Shown one piece after another: positions 21,609 through 23,837 of a stretch of 23,837 nucleotides of DNA (positions are counted from its first letter, which is position 1; each line of letters begins with the position of its first letter). The DNA lies in the NCBI GenBank assembly GCA_002362385.1, contig DEUB01000070.1:1-23837 (forward strand). The letters are read 5' to 3'. Position numbers and translations under genes: made by a program. The notes under the pieces were generated by a model. It did not search any database and was not told the DNA's origin. It saw only the letters and a list, made by a program, of their open reading frames with translations. The DNA is from Lachnospiraceae bacterium UBA3273 (GTDB lineage: Bacteria > Bacillota > Clostridia > Lachnospirales > Lachnospiraceae).

Positions 21609-23720
21609 ATGAGTGAGATCATGAATGTAGAAGAGATTTTCGGGAAAAACGTATTTACATTGGGAAAAATGAAAGAACGCCTTCCGAAAGATGCTTTTAA
21701 AGAGGTTAAAAAGGTTATGGACCAGGGCGGCGAGCTCTCCATGGAAACGGCTAATGTAGTCGCAAAGGCCATGAAGGACTGGGCTGTTGAAAACGGAGCT
21801 ACCCATTATACCCACTGGTTTCAGCCCCTGACCGGCATTACGGCAGAGAAGCACGATGCTTTTGTAACTCATCCTGATGAAAGCGGTAAGATGATCACGG
21901 AATTTTCCGGTAAGGAACTGATCAAGGGCGAGCCTGATGCTTCCTCCTTCCCTTCCGGCGGACTCCGCGCAACCTTTGAGGCAAGAGGCTATACAGCGTG
22001 GGATATTACTTCTCCCGCATTTTTGAAGGAAGCAGCCACCGGCGCGATCCTCTGTATCCCTACGGCGTTTTGCTCCTATACGGGAGAATCCTTAGATAAA
22101 AAGACGCCTTTACTTCGCTCCATGGAAGCCGTATCCAAACAGGCTCTCCGTATCGTCCGCCTGTTCGGCAATACAGGGGCTACAAAGGTTACCGCATCCG
22201 TAGGACCTGAGCAGGAATACTTCCTGATCGATGAAAAATATTACAAACAGCGTTCTGACTTGATGTTTGCGGGACGCACCCTCTTCGGTGCGCCGGCTCC
22301 CAAGGGTCAGGAAATGGAAGACCATTATTTCGGCGTTATCCGTGAGCGGGTAGGCGCTTATATGAAGGATCTGAACGAGGAATTATGGAAGCTGGGCGTA
22401 ACTGCCAAAACACAGCACAATGAGGTTGCGCCTGCACAGCATGAGCTGGCTCCCATTTATGAGACTGCAAATATTGCCGTAGACCACAACCAGATCGTCA
22501 TGGAAACCATGAAGAGGGTTGCCGTAAAACACGGAATGAGATGTCTGCTCCACGAAAAACCCTATGCAGGGGTAAACGGCTCCGGTAAACACGATAACTG
22601 GTCCATTACAACGGATAACGGAGTGAACCTGTTAGACCCGGGCGAGACTCCTAATGATAACATCCAGTTTTTGCTTGTGCTTGCCTGCATTATGAAGGCT
22701 GTGGATGTTCATGCAGATCTGCTCCGCCAGTCGGCGGCAGACGTGGGAAATGACCACAGGCTGGGAGCTAACGAGGCCCCTCCGGCAATTATTTCCATGT
22801 TTTTGGGAGAACAGCTTGAGGACGTTGTAAAGCAGCTGGTTGAGACCGGTAATGCTGAATCCTGTTTAGAGGGCGGCAAGCTGCAGACCGGCGTTTCCAC
22901 CCTTCCGGATCTGGTTAAGGATGCCACGGACCGTAACAGAACTTCTCCTTTTGCCTTTACAGGAAACAAATTTGAATTCCGTATGGTAGGTTCTGCAGAT
23001 TCCATAGCAGGTCCCAACACCACGTTAAACGCAATTGTGGCGGAAGCTTTTTGTGAAGCTGCCGATATTCTGGAAAAGGCGGACAATTTTGAGGTTGCGG
23101 TCCACGATCTGATTAAGGAATATATGACCAAACACCAGAGGATCATCTTCAACGGAAACGGTTACTCCGATGAATGGGTAGTAGAGGCGGAAAAGAGAGG
23201 CCTTCCCAATATTAAATCCATGATCGAGGCTGCAAGTACTCTGACATCCGAAAAAGCGGTGGCTCTGTTTGAGAAGTTTGGTATTTATACAAAGGCGGAG
23301 TTGGAATCCCGTGAAGAGATCATTTATGAAACATATGCAAAAACCATTAATATCGAAGCGCTGACTATGATCGATATGGCAGGAAAGCAGATTATTCCTG
23401 CAGTGGTCAAATACAGTAAGGTGCTTGCGGATACGATCAATTCCGTAAAGGCGGCAGGCGGCGACGCTTCTGTCCAGACAGAATTATTAAAGACTGTTTC
23501 CAAAAAGCTCGGGGCAATGCAGAAAGCCCTTAACAAGCTGGAGAAAGAGGAAGCAAAGGGCAGGGCGATGACTGATGCGAAAGCACAGGCTTTCTTCTAT
23601 AAAGATACGGTAAGGACGATCATGGAAGAATTGAGAACGCCGGCGGATGAGCTGGAAATGATCGTGGATAAAGAGATCTGGCCCATTCCTACATACGGAG
23701 AGCTGATGTTTGAGGTGTAA
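21609..23720 (+). CDS. glnN: Glutamine synthetase type III, GlnN (703 aa)
   Basis: ATP-dependent synthesis of glutamine from glutamate and ammonia, the main ammonium-assimilation step. The size (about 700 residues) and motifs mark the GSIII class and not GSI (about 440). Metal and ATP-site segments include SVGPEQEYFLID (197-208), KTQHNEVAPAQHELAP (267-282), VNGSGKHDNWSI (322-333) and GNDHRLGANEAPPAI (380-394), then FAFTGNKFEFRMVGS. The sequence is complete to a TAA/terminator end, and it is the only gene in its unit in this window. An upstream leader with a terminator and alternative hairpin suggests nitrogen-responsive attenuation. An in-frame ATG two codons upstream is the alternative start. 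Confidence 0.97.
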   Translation: MSEIMNVEEIFGKNVFTLGKMKERLPKDAFKEVKKVMDQGGELSMETANVVAKAMKDWAVENGATHYTHWFQPLTGITAEKHDAFVTHPDESGKMITEFSGKELIKGEPDASSFPSGGLRATFEARGYTAWDITSPAFLKEAATGAILCIPTAFCSYTGESLDKKTPLLRSMEAVSKQALRIVRLFGNTGATKVTASVGPEQEYFLIDEKYYKQRSDLMFAGRTLFGAPAPKGQEMEDHYFGVIRERVGAYMKDLNEELWKLGVTAKTQHNEVAPAQHELAPIYETANIAVDHNQIVMETMKRVAVKHGMRCLLHEKPYAGVNGSGKHDNWSITTDNGVNLLDPGETPNDNIQFLLVLACIMKAVDVHADLLRQSAADVGNDHRLGANEAPPAIISMFLGEQLEDVVKQLVETGNAESCLEGGKLQTGVSTLPDLVKDATDRNRTSPFAFTGNKFEFRMVGSADSIAGPNTTLNAIVAEAFCEAADILEKADNFEVAVHDLIKEYMTKHQRIIFNGNGYSDEWVVEAEKRGLPNIKSMIEAASTLTSEKAVALFEKFGIYTKAELESREEIIYETYAKTINIEALTMIDMAGKQIIPAVVKYSKVLADTINSVKAAGGDASVQTELLKTVSKKLGAMQKALNKLEKEEAKGRAMTDAKAQAFFYKDTVRTIMEELRTPADELEMIVDKEIWPIPTYGELMFEV

Positions 23721-23777
23721 GGCGATGATCATGCGGCAGTCATGAAAAGTCGAATCGTCATAATAAAGAGAGTGAAA

Positions 23778-23815
23778 AGAGCGTGGGCTAAGCAGTTAGC
23801 ACACGCTCTCTTTTT
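23778..23815 (+). terminator. Rho-independent terminator after glnN
   Basis: AGAGCGTG pairs with CACGCTCT (8 bp); after one G-A mismatch GCTAA pairs with TTAGC (5 bp) around GCAG. CTTTTT follows at once. It ends the glnN transcript about 60 bases after the stop codon. Confidence 0.92.
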
Positions 23816-23817
23816 AT

Positions 23818-23837
23818 CGTGCGCCTGGCGGCGCACG
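23818..23837. repeat. Perfect hairpin at the window edge
   Basis: CGTGCGCC (23818-23825) pairs perfectly with GGCGCACG (23830-23837) around TGGC. Its centre CCTGGCGGCG also occurs at 21558-21567, also right after a terminator T-tract. It may be part of a larger element cut by the window end. Confidence 0.5.

Noticed and set aside
1..23837. CRISPR arrays, tRNA or rRNA genes, insertion sequences, toxin-antitoxin or defence systems
   Set aside because: None seen on reading both strands; the window is a continuous run of housekeeping genes.

Overview
The window looks like a chromosomal housekeeping stretch from a low-to-moderate-GC Gram-positive, most likely a Clostridia/Lachnospiraceae-type Firmicute. 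This is inferred from AGGAGG-type ribosome sites, a perfect CIRCE operator, an HrcA-GrpE-DnaK-DnaJ operon, RNase J, IreB, a type III glutamine synthetase and B. subtilis-like gene order. No rRNA, tRNA, CRISPR array, insertion sequence or prophage was seen. One tyrosine recombinase sits at the left edge.

Layout. (1) 1-1732: a tyrosine recombinase on the minus strand, divergent from a small unrecognised membrane protein that ends in a clear terminator. (2) 1774-6942: the heat-shock operon hrcA-grpE-dnaK-dnaJ, with one promoter and one CIRCE site in front of hrcA. (3) 7032-7604: a minus-strand CmpB-family membrane protein. (4) 7675-11006: hisD-prmA-rsmE, with a promoter before hisD. (5) 11152-13539: a cysteine desulfurase and thiI, a tRNA 4-thiouridine/thiamine sulfur pair, closed by a bidirectional terminator. 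(6) 13720-13950: a small minus-strand HPr-like gene without the phospho-histidine. (7) 14052-15437: mtaB. (8) 15495-21348: a tightly packed run of ireB, ruvX, a DUF1292 gene, a Fur-family regulator, rnjA (RNase J), a YlbF/YmcA-family gene, a short MltG-like membrane protein, trmR and a U32 (trhP-like) gene. (9) 21349-23837: a structured leader with an intrinsic terminator inside it, then type III glutamine synthetase (glnN), then a terminator and a second hairpin at the window edge.

How it fits together. Two B. subtilis-like neighbourhoods lie close to each other: the dnaK operon (hrcA-grpE-dnaK-dnaJ-prmA-rsmE-mtaB) and the yrzL-yrrK-yrzB-yrrL-yrrM-yrrO cluster. Both carry lineage-specific insertions. 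The first is interrupted by the CmpB-family gene, hisD, the desulfurase/thiI pair and the HPr-like gene. The second is interrupted by fur, rnjA and the YlbF-family gene. A strong theme is translation and RNA: ribosome modification (PrmA, RsmE), tRNA modification (ThiI, MtaB, TrmR, TrhP), rRNA processing (RuvX/YqgF) and mRNA decay (RNase J, YlbF family).

There is no obvious novel defence or mobile system. The points most worth a second look are the glnN leader attenuator, the HPr-like protein lacking its histidine, the MltG-like protein lacking a catalytic domain, the YlbF-family gene beside RNase J, the operator-like inverted repeat over the HPr-like promoter, and several intercistronic hairpins without U-tracts. 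All functions are inferred from sequence reading alone; no database search was run.
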